DNA of 64,000 nt from CAKZLS01 sp963701445 (GTDB taxonomy: Bacteria > Pseudomonadota > Alphaproteobacteria > Rhodospirillales > Defluviicoccaceae), in contig CAVPAM010000050.1 in the NCBI GenBank assembly GCA_963701445.1, positions 68,223 to 132,222 of the forward strand, read 5' to 3'. The translations under genes and the position numbers were made by a program. Of the stretch, positions 16,920 to 25,586 are shown piece after piece. Under the pieces are notes generated by a model. That model did no database searches, was not told the origin of the DNA, and was given only the letters and a program-made list of their open reading frames with translations. The first letter of the stretch is position 1, and the number at the start of each line of letters is the position of its first letter.

Positions 16920-19781
16920 TCAAAGAGGCTTGGTACACCGGTCCACGAGGTAGACGATCGAGCGGTACGGTATCTCCGCGTGCATCGACAATCCGATCTC
17001 GCACGTTCGGCTGTGCGAATACCCGGACGCGCATCCATCCGGCAGGGAGGATTTGAGCGTCCTGAGCGCGTGCGCGTTCAACTCGGGCGTCGTGATCCCC
17101 TTGTCGCCGGCCCAGCCGCAGCAGCCGACGTTTTCCGGCACCACGGCCGTTTCGGCGCACGCCTCGGCGACGGTTCGAAGCTTCGCTTCCAGGCCCATCT
17201 TGCGGCCGCTGCAGGTGAGGTGCAGGGCGACCGGTTCGGCGGTCTTGTCGAATTGGAGACGGTCGAGCATGCGATCGTGAATGAACTCGACGATGTCCAT
17301 GGGACGCAGGTTCTCCGGCAGACCCTGCTTCATCCGATAGGAACACGGGCTGGTGTCGGAGACGATCGGCAGTTCGCCGTCGCGGCTGGCCTCTTTCAGC
17401 GCGGCCTCCACCTCGCGGAGCTTGGTGTCCGCGACATCGTTCAGACCCTTGCTCTCGAAGGGCTGGCCGCAGCAAAGGCCGCCCAGATTGGCCGGATAGA
17501 CGACGCGGTAGCCGGCCTTTTCCAGCAAGGCCGCGGTTTTCGTGGGCAAGGCGTCCGTCTCGGGGTCGTTGCGCGCCGGACCCATGGTCCGGGAGACGCA
17601 GCTTGGAAAGTAGACGATCTCCGGCCGGTCCTGGGACGGGGACGGGGCCGCGCCGGCGCCGGGCGCGAACGACACCGCCGTCGGCATCTCCTTGGTCCAT
17701 GCCGGCAGCCGGTCGCCGCTCAGGCGGCGCATGCGCTTGGACGCTCCTTCCAGCGTATCGGCGCCGACGACGCGGCCGGCCAGGTCGGCCAGCCGGAGCC
17801 CCTGCCGGGCCACGGCGAGCGTCGCGCCGAAGTTGCCGGCCGCCCATCCCGCCATCCGGCGGCTGGACGCGCTCTGCTCGGCACCCCGGATTTTCTTCGT
17901 CAACAGGCCGGTTTCGATGCCCACCGGGCACGCGGTGGCGCACAGCCCGCAAGCGGCGCACGTGTCGAGCCCCTGGTAGGCATACAGCTCGCGCATTTCC
18001 GCCTGGGCGTCGACATCGCCGGCCGCCTGGAGGCGCGAGATTTCCCGCCATCCGACGATCCGCTGGCGGGGGGTCAGGGTCAGCCCCTGGGACGGACACA
18101 TGCGTTCGCAGAAGCCGCATTCCATGCAGTTGTCGACGAGCGGGTCGGCGGCGGGGAGCGGCTTCAGGTTCTTGAGGTGGACGGTGGGGTCGTCGTTGAG
18201 GATGACGCCGGGATTGAGCAGGCCGTCCGGATCGAACAGCGCCTTGATCTCGCGCATCAGCGCATACGCCTGGCTGCCCCATTCAAGCTCGACGAACGGC
18301 GCCATGTTGCGCCCGGTTCCATGCTCGGCCTTGAGCGATCCGTCGTAGCGCTCGACCACCATGCGGGAGACGGCGTCCATGAACCGGCCGTAGCGGTCGA
18401 CCTCGGCGGGCTGGCCGAGATCGGGCGTGAACACGAAGTGCAGGTTGCCTTCCAGCGCGTGGCCGAAGATGATCGCCTCGGTGTAGCCGTATTCCTCGAA
18501 CATGACCTGAAGATCCGCGGTCGCCGCCGCCAGATGCTGGATCGGGAACGCGACGTCCTCGATGATCACCGTGGTGCCGGTTTCCCGCATGGCGCCGACC
18601 GACGGGAACAGGCCCTTGCGGATGTTCCAAAGCCGGTCGAACTCGGCCGGCCGGTCGGTAAACGCGACCGGTCCCAGCGTGGTGCCTTCTTCGAACATAC
18701 CCTGGATTTCGGCGATGTTGGCGGCGAGCTTCTCGCGGTTCTCGGCGCGGGTTTCCACCAGCAGGGCCGTCGTGCCCGGTGGAACGCCGATGATCGCTTC
18801 CGGCATGCCGGGCTTGTCCTCGACCGACTGCAGACTGGCCCGATCCATCAGCTCGACGGCCGAGACCGGCGTCTGCTTCAGACGAATGACCGCCTCGCAG
18901 GCGCCGACCACGGTCGGGAACAGGATCAGCGCGCTCGCCTTGTCGGCGTACTCGGGAACCGTCCGGTAGGTGATCTCCGAGATGAAGCCCAGCGTTCCCT
19001 CGGATCCGATCATCAGGTGCTGCAGGATGTCGAACGGATCGGTGAAATCGACAAGCGCGTTCAGGCTGTAGCCGCAGGTATTCTTGATCGCGAATTTGTG
19101 GCGAATTCGATTTGCCAGGGCCTCGTCCGCCCGGGTCGTCTCGCCGAGGCGGTTCAGCGCGTCGAGGAGATCGGAATGGGATACGGAGAAGGCCGCGCGG
19201 CTCGCCGCGTCGCCCGTGTCCACGAGCGTTCCATCGGCGAGAATGACGCGCATGGACGACAGCGTGCGGTAGCTGTTCTGGGCGGTTCCGCAGCACATCC
19301 CGCTGGCGTTGTTGGCGGCGATCCCGCCGATCTTGCAGGCGTTGATCGATGCCGGGTCCGGACCGATCTTGCGGCCGTGCGGAGCCAGGCGCCGGTTGGC
19401 GTCGCTGCCGATCACGCCCGGCTTGAGCCGGACGGTTTCCGCGTCGGCGGCGATATGGATCCCGTTCCAGCCTTCGCCGAGGACCGCGAGCACGGAGTCG
19501 CTCACCGCCTGACCCGAGAGGCTGGTGCCGGCCGCGCGAAAGGTCACCGGCGTGCCATAGGACCGGCCCAGGCGCAGAACCTCCTTCATCTCCGCTTCGC
19601 TGTCGACGATGGCGACGACCTGGGGGATCAGCCGGTAAAAGCTGGCGTCCGTTCCATAGGCCAATGTTCGGAGGGGATCGCGGATCAAGCGCTCGGGCGG
19701 CAGGGTCTCTTTCAACGCTTCGGCGAAGGCATCGTACTGGGATAACGGCTCGTAGCGCACATTGGTCTTGGCGCGGGCCAT
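16920..19781 (-). CDS. FAD-linked D-lactate/2-hydroxyacid dehydrogenase fused to a 4Fe-4S/CCG domain protein
   Basis: 953 residues, a one-piece fusion of GlcD-like and GlcF-like parts (YdiJ/Dld-II type). The N-terminal half has the FAD-binding stretch VTFRAAGTSLSGQAV and CKIGGIAANNASGMCCG, then the FAD-oxidase C-terminal domain with EHGTGRNMAPFVE. The C-terminal half has two 4Fe-4S motifs, CMECGFCERMCP and CAACGLCATACP, and two CCG motifs, CCGQPFESKG and CCGWAGDKG. It should oxidise D-lactate or a similar 2-hydroxy acid and pass electrons to quinone at the membrane. Glycolate or 2-hydroxyglutarate are alternative substrates, but the adjoining lactate permease favours lactate. It is divergent from its probable regulator. 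Confidence 0.9.
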   Translation of the reverse strand: MARAKTNVRYEPLSQYDAFAEALKETLPPERLIRDPLRTLAYGTDASFYRLIPQVVAIVDSEAEMKEVLRLGRSYGTPVTFRAAGTSLSGQAVSDSVLAVLGEGWNGIHIAADAETVRLKPGVIGSDANRRLAPHGRKIGPDPASINACKIGGIAANNASGMCCGTAQNSYRTLSSMRVILADGTLVDTGDAASRAAFSVSHSDLLDALNRLGETTRADEALANRIRHKFAIKNTCGYSLNALVDFTDPFDILQHLMIGSEGTLGFISEITYRTVPEYADKASALILFPTVVGACEAVIRLKQTPVSAVELMDRASLQSVEDKPGMPEAIIGVPPGTTALLVETRAENREKLAANIAEIQGMFEEGTTLGPVAFTDRPAEFDRLWNIRKGLFPSVGAMRETGTTVIIEDVAFPIQHLAAATADLQVMFEEYGYTEAIIFGHALEGNLHFVFTPDLGQPAEVDRYGRFMDAVSRMVVERYDGSLKAEHGTGRNMAPFVELEWGSQAYALMREIKALFDPDGLLNPGVILNDDPTVHLKNLKPLPAADPLVDNCMECGFCERMCPSQGLTLTPRQRIVGWREISRLQAAGDVDAQAEMRELYAYQGLDTCAACGLCATACPVGIETGLLTKKIRGAEQSASSRRMAGWAAGNFGATLAVARQGLRLADLAGRVVGADTLEGASKRMRRLSGDRLPAWTKEMPTAVSFAPGAGAAPSPSQDRPEIVYFPSCVSRTMGPARNDPETDALPTKTAALLEKAGYRVVYPANLGGLCCGQPFESKGLNDVADTKLREVEAALKEASRDGELPIVSDTSPCSYRMKQGLPENLRPMDIVEFIHDRMLDRLQFDKTAEPVALHLTCSGRKMGLEAKLRTVAEACAETAVVPENVGCCGWAGDKGITTPELNAHALRTLKSSLPDGCASGYSHSRTCEIGLSMHAEIPYRSIVYLVDRCTKPL

Positions 19782-19961
19782 GGACTTTCCTCCGTTGAAT
19801 ATTGTTCTTGTTTATTTAGGTCGTCTCAACGCTGTTCCGAGCGAAGAACGAACCGTATTTCGGAGGATCGATGGCGATCTTTGGCCACTTGCCGCAGCCT
19901 ATCGGGCGCCATGCCTTCCGTTTATCCTTTCGATCCTAGAACAAAAAAATATTTGGTCAAG

Positions 19962-19980
19962 TGGTAATATGGTATTACCA
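19962..19980. promoter_or_regulatory. Candidate GntR/FCD operator 1
   Basis: Perfect inverted repeat TGGTAAT-ATGGT-ATTACCA. PdhR/LldR-type regulators are known to bind TGGT-N3-ACCA-like sites; this site has the same TGGT/ACCA arms with wider spacing. Confidence 0.55.
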
Positions 19981-20092
19981 ATTTCCACTTAATCGCGACG
20001 GCCGCTTAGAAATGTGCCCGGGTTCGGTCTCCGCGCCCCATAACACACTGTAAATCATGATATTTTATAGAGCGCGACAGTTGGCGGGTTTG

Positions 20093-20121
20093 GTGGTAAA
20101 CTTGTCTAGTAACTTTACCAC
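20093..20121. promoter_or_regulatory. Candidate GntR/FCD operator 2
   Basis: Perfect inverted repeat GTGGTAAA and TTTACCAC with a 13-base spacer. The half-site repeats that of operator 1. It lies 49-77 bases before the regulator start codon, a position fitting autoregulation. Confidence 0.5.
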
Positions 20122-20169
20122 AATAGAATGAACGCGGCGCTTCGGTGCTTGCGATCAAGGGAAAGCGGC

Positions 20170-20964
20170 GTGCGATACCCGAAAATACGGCAGGAAAAAC
20201 TTTCCGGCTCCGTGGCGCGCGAGCTCGAGAGAATGATCCTGGAGGGCTTGCTGGAGCCGGGCGATCGCCTGCCGTCCGAACGGCAACTGGCCCAGGAGTT
20301 GAATGTCTCGCGGCCGTCACTGCGCGAGGCGTTGCAGAAGATGGAGGCCGCGGGCCTCGTGGAGACCCGCCACGGCGGCGGAACCTACGTCCGCAACGCG
20401 ATCGCGGCCAGCGTCACCGACCCGCTCGCGGACGTTTTCCAGCGCCATCCCGAGGCGGCCCTGGATTTCATCGAGTTCCGCGAGACGCTCGACGGGATCA
20501 GCGCCTACTATGCCGCGCTTCGCGGCACGGAGGACGACCGCAAGATCCTGTCCGAGCGGTTCGAGGCGATCGAGGCGGCGCATCAACTCGACGACCCGGC
20601 GCTGGAGGCGCAGCGGGACGCCGAGTTCCATATCGCCATCGCCGAGGCGTCTCATAACGTGATCCTGCTGCATGTGGTGCGCGGTCTTCTCGAGTGGCTG
20701 CGCAACGACGTGATCTTCAATCGAACGCAGCTCTATGGCCGGCCGGGACAGCGGGACGTTCTCTTGGAGCATCATCGGCTCATCCGCGATGCGATCGTTG
20801 CGGGCGACGCGGAAAAGGCACGAAACGCCGCGCAGACGCACATGCGCCACGTCGACCGGACATTGCGCGACCAACAGGTGCGGGACGACCGCGCCGATGT
20901 GTCCCATCGCCGCCTCGAGCGCTATCACGCGGAGAAAGCCGCGGCCGACGCCAAATCCACGTGA
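20170..20964 (+). CDS. GntR-family (FadR subfamily, FCD domain) transcription regulator, PdhR/LldR-like
   Basis: 264 residues from the GTG at 20170, which follows AAGGGAAAG and starts VRYPKIRQEKLS, matching the N-terminus of PdhR-type proteins; an ATG at 20128 is less likely. Winged-helix domain at residues ~8-75 (LEPGDRLPSERQLAQELNVS, RPSLREALQKMEAAG, RHGGGTYV), then an all-helical FCD ligand domain with the metal-binding pattern EFHIAIAEASHN, LEHHRLIRDAI and THMRHVD. Lactate or a related acid is the expected ligand. Divergent from the dehydrogenase-permease pair, with two candidate operators between. Confidence 0.9.
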   Translation: MRYPKIRQEKLSGSVARELERMILEGLLEPGDRLPSERQLAQELNVSRPSLREALQKMEAAGLVETRHGGGTYVRNAIAASVTDPLADVFQRHPEAALDFIEFRETLDGISAYYAALRGTEDDRKILSERFEAIEAAHQLDDPALEAQRDAEFHIAIAEASHNVILLHVVRGLLEWLRNDVIFNRTQLYGRPGQRDVLLEHHRLIRDAIVAGDAEKARNAAQTHMRHVDRTLRDQQVRDDRADVSHRRLERYHAEKAAADAKST

Positions 20965-21023
20965 GCGCGTCGCGAGCCGGATCGCCGGGTACACCCGCCG
21001 GCTTCCCTACCCGCCGGCCCGGC

Positions 21024-21230
21024 TCACTCGCCGGAGCGCGCGTCCCGGCAAATCCCTTCCCATACCAGGGTCAGCGCGAACTGCGCGTCATGCCACGTCG
21101 CCGACGGCACCTCCGACGGATCGCCGCCGATACTGGCGATGACGTCCGCCGGCCCCAGACCCTGGCTCGCCGCCCACAGGCAATGCTCGATGGCCAGTTC
21201 GTCCGGCTCTTCGTCGGCCCGCTCACTCAT
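21024..21230 (-). CDS. Small acidic hypothetical protein (68 aa)
   Basis: The ATG at 21230 is taken as start (MSERADEEPDEL); six more codons upstream are open. The product is acidic and compact (AIEHCLWAASQGLGPADVIASIGGDPSEVP, then ATWHDAQFALTLVWEGI) with a pattern of two or three helices. No family recognised. It is convergent with the GntR regulator and divergent from the HdeD-like gene. Composition looks coding, but no independent support is available. Confidence 0.4.
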   Translation of the reverse strand: MSERADEEPDELAIEHCLWAASQGLGPADVIASIGGDPSEVPSATWHDAQFALTLVWEGICRDARSGE

Positions 21231-21492
21231 CGATGTTTCGAATTTCAAGACGAAAAAAAGTCCCCTAGTGCGTCGGGGTCGGTACGACCCTCGCCACGAT
21301 ATAGATCACCATGGTGATGGTCAGCGCCTTATTCATCATGTCCACGACGGCCCGCCATCCACTGCCGCCGGCCGCGTTCGTTGCGCGATGTTTAAGGTTT
21401 CGGCGGGCGCCCATACCCCATATCCTGGACGTGCTTCAGCAAGGCCCGATTCTGGGGACCGTATTCAAATTCTAGAGAGGGGGAAGCAGGCA

Positions 21493-22086
21493 ATGGATGA
21501 ACGGCGGGACGGCGAACGCTTGCGGGCCGCGGCGATAGGCGCGCGGGAGCGGTTGGGCGGACTGTGGTGGACCTTCATGATCCGAGGCGTTCTCGCGCTC
21601 CTTCTCGGCCTCTCTGCCCTGTTCTGGCCCAGCACCACCGTGGAGCTGTTGATCACCCTGGTGGGCGTGTTCTGCGTGGTGGACGGGCTGACCGGGTTGC
21701 TCGGGGTCTTCCGAACGCCGGAACGCGGCGCCAACCTCGTTCCGCCGCTGGTCGGCCTCGCCATCGGGATGGTGCTTTTGTTCTGGCCCGATGCCACCGT
21801 GCGCACGCTGCTCGTGGTGTTCGGCGCCTGGCTGCTGTTCGTCGGGATCACGCAGATCCTCGGAGCGCGCCGCGCCCACCTCCAAGGCGGCGACCGGAGC
21901 GTGATGACCACGATTGGTGGCGTCGCCGCGGTCGTGGGCCTGATTTTGGTTCTCTGGCCGGGGACCGGGGTCGTGGCCATTTCTTGGGTCATCGCCATCC
22001 CGGCTCTGGTGGTGGCCGCGCTGCTGATCTTCCTGGCCCTGCGGCTGAAGCGCGTCGACGACCGCTCGAAAGGAATAGACGCATGA
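21493..22086 (+). CDS. HdeD/DUF308 family membrane protein
   Basis: 197 residues from the ATG at 21493 (GGGGAAGCAGG before it). Six hydrophobic helices in three pairs, each with the family's repeated phrase: GVLALLLGLSALFWPSTTVE, GMVLLFWPDATVRTLL and GLILVLWPGTGVVAISWV. This internal repeat is the hallmark of HdeD-like proteins, named for an E. coli acid-stress gene whose biochemical role is unsettled. The next gene, a PpiC-like foldase, begins 67 bases downstream, so both may serve the envelope. Confidence 0.85.
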   Translation: MDERRDGERLRAAAIGARERLGGLWWTFMIRGVLALLLGLSALFWPSTTVELLITLVGVFCVVDGLTGLLGVFRTPERGANLVPPLVGLAIGMVLLFWPDATVRTLLVVFGAWLLFVGITQILGARRAHLQGGDRSVMTTIGGVAAVVGLILVLWPGTGVVAISWVIAIPALVVAALLIFLALRLKRVDDRSKGIDA

Positions 22087-22153
22087 AATCGCCAGGCGGA
22101 TATCCGTTTAAGTCCATCGCCATGATGGTCGCCGCGTCGGTTCCCGGGCCGCG

Positions 22154-23059
22154 ATGATCCGGCGGATTCTCCCGAAGCCTCTCCTTCTATTCCTCGTTCT
22201 CGGGCTATTGCTCGTTGTCGGGGCGGGGCTGTTCGTTCTCAACGCCGTCCTCGACCCGGACGGCGGCGAGCGTCCGGACCGGATCGTCGTCGATGCCCGG
22301 CAAACGGAACGCCTGGCCGAGCAGTTCCAGCGCACCCGGATGCGGCCACCCACCCGCCAGGAGCTGGAGGGGCTCGTGGAGGAGCACGTCAAGGAGGAGA
22401 TCCTCTACCGCGAGGCCCTGGCGCTCGGACTCGACAAGGACGACCCGGTGATCCGGCGCCGCCTGCGCCAGAAATTGGAGCTCCTCAACGCCGATCTGGC
22501 GGAACGCGAGCAGCCCACCGACGCCGACCTCCGGACGTTCATGGAGGCCCGGCCGGAGATGTTCCGAAGCCCCGGGCGGGTCAGTCTTCGCCAGATCTAC
22601 CTCGACCCCGACAGCCCGGACGGCCCCGTGGCGGAGCGGGCCGGGAACGTGCTGAAACGCCTCAACGCCGATCCGGAGGGCAGGAGCTCGGCCGACGCGG
22701 ATGCGGAGGGCGATCCCACGCTCCTGCCGCGCGAATTGAACGCGGCCACGGAAGCGGGCGTGTCACGGATCTTCGGGGATGCGTTCGCGGCGGCCCTCGC
22801 GGACGCGCCCATCGGACGGTGGTTCGGTCCGATCGAGTCCGGCCACGGCGTCCACCTGGTTCGCATTTCGGCGCGCGAACCGGGACGGCTGCCGGCGCTG
22901 GACGAGGTCCGCCCCGCCGTGGAGCGCGAGTGGTCGGCCGTCCGCCGCGCCGAAGCAGAAAGCCGTTTCCACGATGCGGCGCGGGCGCGCTACGCCGTCG
23001 AGATCGAGATGCCGGCGGACACGCCGGCGGAGGACCCGGCCGGGAAACCGTCGCCATGA
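22154..23059 (+). CDS. PpiC/SurA-like peptidyl-prolyl isomerase domain protein, membrane-anchored
   Basis: 301 residues. One N-terminal helix (LLLFLVLGLLLVVGAGLFVLNAV) anchors it to the inner membrane with the rest in the periplasm. A SurA-N-like helical part (LEGLVEEHVKEEILYREALALGLDKDD) is followed by a parvulin-type domain (about residues 145-255: RVSLRQIYLD ... ADAPIGRWFGPIESGHGVHLVRI). Usual parvulin active-site residues are not all obvious, so it may be a chaperone more than an isomerase. It overlaps by four bases with the broken gene that follows (ATGA). Confidence 0.8.
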   Translation: MIRRILPKPLLLFLVLGLLLVVGAGLFVLNAVLDPDGGERPDRIVVDARQTERLAEQFQRTRMRPPTRQELEGLVEEHVKEEILYREALALGLDKDDPVIRRRLRQKLELLNADLAEREQPTDADLRTFMEARPEMFRSPGRVSLRQIYLDPDSPDGPVAERAGNVLKRLNADPEGRSSADADAEGDPTLLPRELNAATEAGVSRIFGDAFAAALADAPIGRWFGPIESGHGVHLVRISAREPGRLPALDEVRPAVEREWSAVRRAEAESRFHDAARARYAVEIEMPADTPAEDPAGKPSP

Positions 23060-23199
23060 ACGCGTGAGCACTCGCTTTTCTGTCTCTCGTTCCGGTTTGC
23101 GCCTTGCCGGCCGCCCAGGCCCGCGAGGTCCGGCGGTTGCGCGGCCGCGTCGAGCGCGGCGCCGCCACCGGTGGGATCGCGCGGCGAGGGCCCTGACCC
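23056..23199 (+). pseudogene. Relic of a secreted-protein gene start, interrupted at codon 4
   Basis: An ATG at 23056 overlaps the stop of the PpiC-like gene in the usual ATGA way. The frame reads MNA-stop, then continues ALAFLSLVPVCALPAAQAR, a typical signal peptide, then an Arg/Gly-rich stretch to the next stop near 23197. The body of the protein is missing. It looks like the 5' stump of a gene once co-transcribed with the PpiC-like gene. Confidence 0.35.
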
Positions 23200-23359
23200 G
23201 TTCGATCGGGTGGGCGGCGGGCGGCGGGCAAGCATGTGAAATGACGTGTTTTTTCTCGCGTCCACGGGGGAGATCGCTGCTATAACGTATCGCCATGCGG
23301 AAACGATCCGCCCTTGACGGTGTCGGCGCGGGGGCGGGGGATGCGGGAGGAATGGAAAC

Positions 23360-23926
23360 ATGACGGGCGCGCTTCGGGTCTTGATGGTTGTTCTGATGGT
23401 CGGCGGGTTTGTTGCCGGCGGGGCCGGCGGGGGGATCGCCCGGGCGGACCCGTCGGCGTTGAAGCCCTTTTTCGGAACCTTCGAGGGCGCCTCGCTGGCA
23501 CCCAGCGCGGAGGCGCACCCGCGCGACCTGAAGGTTTGGATCAAACCGTCCGCCGCAGACGGCTTCACCATCGCGTGGCAGACGACCCTGTACGAACCGG
23601 ACCATGATGCGCGGATGAAAACCCAATCTCTGGAATTCCGCCCCAGGGCGGACAATCCGTCGCTTTACGAGGCGGTGCCGTCGGACGTGACGGCGGGAAT
23701 GGAGCCGTCGGACAATCCGCTGGATGGCGCGCCGTTCGCGTGGGCACGGGTGCTCGGCCAGGTTCTCACCATCCATGTGCTGACCATCGACAAGAACGGC
23801 GACTATGTGATCCAGAGCTATGACCGCGCGCTGACCAAGGGCGGCATGGCGCTGGCCTTCGTGAAAGTCCGCAACGGCCATGTGGAACAACGGCTGTGGG
23901 GCGCGCTCGACCGCGTCGGCGACTGA
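23360..23926 (+). CDS. Secreted protein of unknown family, copy B (paralogue at 3318-3887)
   Basis: 188 residues with a signal peptide ending near residue 30 (GIARA-DP). The same unknown family as copy A: LKPFFGT, PRDLKV, WQTTL, LEFRP, LDGAPFAWARV, GDYVIQSYDRALTKGGMALAF and VEQRL all align with only small gaps. The ATG at 23360 has a GGAGGAATGGAAAC leader. It stands alone on the plus strand, 161 bases before the ABM-like gene. Conservation runs through the whole mature part, so both copies are probably functional. Confidence 0.78.
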   Translation: MTGALRVLMVVLMVGGFVAGGAGGGIARADPSALKPFFGTFEGASLAPSAEAHPRDLKVWIKPSAADGFTIAWQTTLYEPDHDARMKTQSLEFRPRADNPSLYEAVPSDVTAGMEPSDNPLDGAPFAWARVLGQVLTIHVLTIDKNGDYVIQSYDRALTKGGMALAFVKVRNGHVEQRLWGALDRVGD

Positions 23927-24087
23927 TACCGCCGGCTCTGGCGCGCGCGCCAGCGGCCCCTCCACACCAATATCCCCGTTTTTTCGGTGGAATACCCTCC
24001 CGCTGGCTATCACATAGCCAAAAAGAGACTTAACGAATGGCGCCCCGGAAACCGAGGCGTGGTCACCTTTTCGAGCGGGAGGGTTCC

Positions 24088-24378
24088 ATGTATGTCAGTG
24101 TCCGCAAGTATACGATCCGAGGCTCCATGGACGAGCTTCTGAAACGCATCGGCGAGGGGTTCGTGCCCATCCTCAAAAATGCCCCGGGCTTCAAGTCCTA
24201 TTCGGTCGTGCGGGTCCGGGGGAACGACGTCATGACCATCAGCGTGTTCGAAAGCCAGGCGCAGGCGAAGGAGTCCGACGGCCTGGCGGCCGAATGGGTG
24301 CGGGAGAAGGTGGCGTCGTTCGTCGACGGACCGCCGGACATCACCTTCGGAGAGATGGTCATCCACGAGACCGCGTAG
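24088..24378 (+). CDS. ABM-like (antibiotic biosynthesis monooxygenase) domain protein
   Basis: 96 residues; the ATG at 24088 follows a GGGAGGG site, so the open frame before it is not used. The single domain has the dimeric alpha-beta-barrel pattern: YVSVRKYTIRGSMDELLKRI, a helix, then PGFKSYSVVRVRGNDVMTISVFES and a second helix ending near AAEWV. Such proteins act on small phenolic or heme-like molecules or are stress proteins with unknown substrates. It precedes the AI-2E family gene by 83 bases. Confidence 0.75.
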   Translation: MYVSVRKYTIRGSMDELLKRIGEGFVPILKNAPGFKSYSVVRVRGNDVMTISVFESQAQAKESDGLAAEWVREKVASFVDGPPDITFGEMVIHETA

Positions 24379-24461
24379 GCGCCTGTTCGTGGTGGCGGGG
24401 CGGGCCGAAACTTGGTAAGTCCCGGACCATTCGCCAACAACCCGCGGAACAGGACGACCGG

Positions 24462-25586
24462 ATGAACGCCCCAATCGCGCCGAGCCCCAATCGCGCCGAG
24501 AAGGACAAGGCGTTTCTCAACCGCGCGCTGGAAGCCACCATTCGGATCGGCCTTGTGGTGCTGCTTCTCGCATGGTGCTTCGAGATCGTCCGGCCATTCG
24601 TCATTCCGGTCTTCTGGGGAATGATCATCGCCGTCGCCACCTATCCGGGATACCACTGGCTGGAGACGCGGTTGGGCGGGCGCAATGTGATCGCGGCCGT
24701 GATCATGACCGTGTTGGGGCTCGTCCTGCTGATCGGACCGACGGTGTTGCTGGGAGGAACCCTGGTGAACAGTGCTCAGGGCCTGGCCGCGGATCTGAGC
24801 AATGGAACCTTGAGCATTCCGCCGCCGCCGGGGCGGGTCACGCACTGGCCGATCATCGGCGAGAGCCTTTACGGCTTCTGGGCGCTGGCGTCGACCAACC
24901 TGGAAGAGGCGCTGGGTCAGCTCGGGCCCTATCTGAAGAGCGTCGGATCCTGGCTGTTGACCATGGTGGCCGGCGCGAGCCTCGGCATCCTGGAGTTCAT
25001 CTTCGCGATCATCATCGCGGGCGTGCTGCTGGCCAATGCCCATGGCGGAAGCGTTGCCGCCGACGCCATAGCGTCGCGGCTCGTGGGGGAACGCGGACCG
25101 GAGTTCGCCGACGTCGCCCAGACGACGGTGCGAAGCGTCGCCCGGGGGATCCTCGGCGTCGCCCTGATCCAGTCCATATTGGCGGGACTCGGCTTCCTGG
25201 CGGTCGGGCTGCCGGCCGCGGGACTGCTGGCCTTGATATGCCTGCTTCTCGCGGTGGTTCAGATCGGGCTCTTTCCGGTCCTGATTCCGGTGGTGATCCA
25301 TGTCTTCGCCACCTCCGACACGGTGACCGCGGTGATCTTCGCGATCTGGTGCGTCATCGTCGGCCTCACCGACAACGCCCTCAAGCCGTTTCTGCTGGGC
25401 CGTGGCGCGGCGGTGCCGATGGTGGTGATCTTCGTCGGCGCCATCGGCGGCTTCCTGGCGTCGGGGATCATCGGCCTGTTCGTCGGCGCCGTGGTCCTGT
25501 CGCTCGGCTATACCCTGTTCCTGGCGTGGCTGAAGGGGGAGCGGCAACCCTTGCCCGACAAGACGGCGTCCGGCGGACCGTCATGA
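24462..25586 (+). CDS. AI-2E family (PerM/YdiK-like) transporter
   Basis: 374 residues from the ATG at 24462. Eight hydrophobic segments in the family's order: two at the start (IGLVVLLLAWCFEIVRPFVIPVFWGMIIAVATYP), one pair near residues 75-110, a soluble central part, then IAGVLLANAHGG, and the paired C-terminal helices with AIWCVIVGLTDNALKPFLLGRG, the signature of this family. Members export autoinducer-2 or act in Na+/Li+(K+)/H+ exchange; the role cannot be set here. Its stop overlaps the start of the next gene (ATGA). Confidence 0.88.
   Translation: MNAPIAPSPNRAEKDKAFLNRALEATIRIGLVVLLLAWCFEIVRPFVIPVFWGMIIAVATYPGYHWLETRLGGRNVIAAVIMTVLGLVLLIGPTVLLGGTLVNSAQGLAADLSNGTLSIPPPPGRVTHWPIIGESLYGFWALASTNLEEALGQLGPYLKSVGSWLLTMVAGASLGILEFIFAIIIAGVLLANAHGGSVAADAIASRLVGERGPEFADVAQTTVRSVARGILGVALIQSILAGLGFLAVGLPAAGLLALICLLLAVVQIGLFPVLIPVVIHVFATSDTVTAVIFAIWCVIVGLTDNALKPFLLGRGAAVPMVVIFVGAIGGFLASGIIGLFVGAVVLSLGYTLFLAWLKGERQPLPDKTASGGPS

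Larger units (their letters stand above)
19782..20169. promoter_or_regulatory. Divergent control region of the lactate locus
   Basis: 388 bases between the dehydrogenase and regulator genes. No gene is seen. It is AT-richer than its surroundings and holds two inverted repeats that share the half-site GTGGTAA(A/T), described separately. Confidence 0.7.

Noticed and set aside
16893..19745. A 950-codon plus-strand open frame opposite the dehydrogenase gene
   Set aside because: It mirrors the codon bias of the real minus-strand gene, is rich in Arg, Gly and His, and has no domain; the minus strand has complete FAD and Fe-S motifs.
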